DNA of 59,353 bases from NCBI GenBank assembly GCA_023451395.1, contig JAEXZL010000017.1:1-59353 (forward strand), written 5' to 3'. The notes under the pieces were generated by a model, which saw nothing but the letters and a program-made list of their open reading frames with translations, did no database searches and had not been told where the DNA came from. A program made the translations under genes and the position numbers. The DNA comes from Bacillota bacterium. GTDB lineage: Bacteria > Bacillota > Clostridia > Clostridiales > Clostridiaceae. This document shows, one piece after another, positions 58,684-59,353 of this stretch (positions are counted from its first letter, which is position 1; every line of letters begins with the position of its first letter).

Positions 58684-59353
58684 TTGGGTATAGACACTGT
58701 AAATACTATTAAGCTTACAAATGGAGAAACCTATGGCTATAGAGAAGCTGGAGAGGGAGGAGACGTTTTAATACTTATTCACGGTAACATGAGCTCTTCT
58801 AAACACTGGGACGTAATAATGGGAAGACTTGAAAATAGCTACAAGCTCTATGCTGTTGATTTAAGAGGCTTTGGCTTTTCAAGCTATAATAATGAGATTA
58901 GCTCTTTAAAGGACTTTTCTGAGGATTTAAAACTTTTTGTGGATGCTTTAGGCCTTAGAGGCTTCCACCTAGCTGGTTGGTCTACCGGTGGTGGAGTAGC
59001 AATGGAATTTGCTGCAGATTATCCTGATTATGTTAAGAAGCTTATTCTCGTGGAATCCGTTGGAGTTATGGGGTACCCAATCCTTAAAAAGAACGAAATA
59101 GGTCAGCCTATTCCCGGAGAGTTTCTAAAAACAAAGGAAGAAATTGCAGCAGACCCTATTCAGGTAGCTCCAGTTCTTTCAGCCTTAAAGGAAAGAAATA
59201 AGGAATTTTATAGGATGATCTGGAATGCCAGCATATATACCTATAAAAAACCTGAGCCCTCAAAATATGAAGAATACCTTGAAGATATGCTTACCCAAAG
59301 AAATCTTGTAGATGTTGATTATGCTTTAGCTACCTTCAATATAACCAAGGAGT
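58684..59353 (+). CDS. Alpha/beta hydrolase, 3' end outside the window
   Basis: 223 codons are visible from a TTG start at 58684, which follows AAAGGGGGG with a 6-bp gap; no ATG lies near. The oxyanion motif HGNMSSSKHW and the nucleophile elbow GWSTGGGVAM (Ser about residue 101) are typical of the alpha/beta hydrolase fold, as is the ordering DLRGFGFSSYN before the elbow. The catalytic Asp/His lie beyond the edge. Probably an esterase or lipase-like enzyme; substrate unknown. Confidence 0.87.
   Translation, partial: MGIDTVNTIKLTNGETYGYREAGEGGDVLILIHGNMSSSKHWDVIMGRLENSYKLYAVDLRGFGFSSYNNEISSLKDFSEDLKLFVDALGLRGFHLAGWSTGGGVAMEFAADYPDYVKKLILVESVGVMGYPILKKNEIGQPIPGEFLKTKEEIAADPIQVAPVLSALKERNKEFYRMIWNASIYTYKKPEPSKYEEYLEDMLTQRNLVDVDYALATFNITKE

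Overview
The window is about 59 kb of AT-rich, gene-dense DNA that reads as the chromosome of a strictly anaerobic, low-GC Firmicute close to Clostridium. The grounds are strong AGGAGG ribosome sites, frequent AGA and ATA codons, an EtfAB-linked lactate dehydrogenase, a V/A-type ATPase, hybrid cluster protein, rubredoxin, a T-box in front of thrS and a SUF operon of the C-B-D-S-U type. No phage, insertion sequence, integrase or CRISPR array was seen. UGA is an ordinary stop elsewhere in the window (the etfA and sufU stops, for example), which matters for the DsrE gene below.

Layout: 1-1.5 kb holds a partial tRNA-Gln, a small HNH protein and an AIM24-like protein. 1.5-7.4 kb is a lactate-oxidation locus on the minus strand (FadR-type regulator, permease, EtfB, EtfA, FAD-LDH), with two near-identical palindromic operators between regulator and permease. 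7.7-11.2 kb holds an aldehyde dehydrogenase, a Nudix hydrolase, tRNA-Gly and tRNA-Leu, and a ZIP metal transporter. 11.5-16.6 kb is sufCBDSU plus rubredoxin. 16.7-24.7 kb ends in a PTS operon (IIB, IIC, GH4 phospho-glycosidase, IIA, membrane protein, LevR-like activator, MupG-like protein) with a -24/-12 sigma-54 promoter and an upstream dyad. 24.7-25.8 kb is non-coding or decayed, with a 44-bp tandem repeat, a truncated acetyltransferase and an unlisted 37-aa membrane peptide. 25.8-30.6 kb is a polyamine operon (XRE-cupin regulator, potABCD). 30.7-39.4 kb is a string of single genes (MATE pump, acylphosphatase, purine-type permease, Tpx, nitroreductase, Hcp, DUF2156). 39.5-48.1 kb is the nine-gene V/A-ATPase operon. 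48.4-53.8 kb holds a DsrE-family gene with an in-frame UGA, a ChaB/DUF2188-like protein, a PAS histidine kinase and T-box-thrS. 53.9-59.35 kb holds a secreted helical protein, PduO-type adenosyltransferase, a membrane protein, threonine aldolase, a hemerythrin/DUF1858 operon and the start of an alpha/beta hydrolase.

The two observations most worth following are (i) the DsrE gene at 48414-49094, in which a UGA sits where the family has a conserved Cys and the frame stays open and family-like to the next stop, so it is a selenoprotein candidate; and (ii) PotA (26343-27917), whose TOBE region is split by about 177 residues made of two tandem Ig-like repeats of a kind usual in surface proteins, and whose H-loop His is Gln. 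Several annotated starts were moved downstream to ATG codons with properly spaced ribosome sites; these choices are explained per entry.
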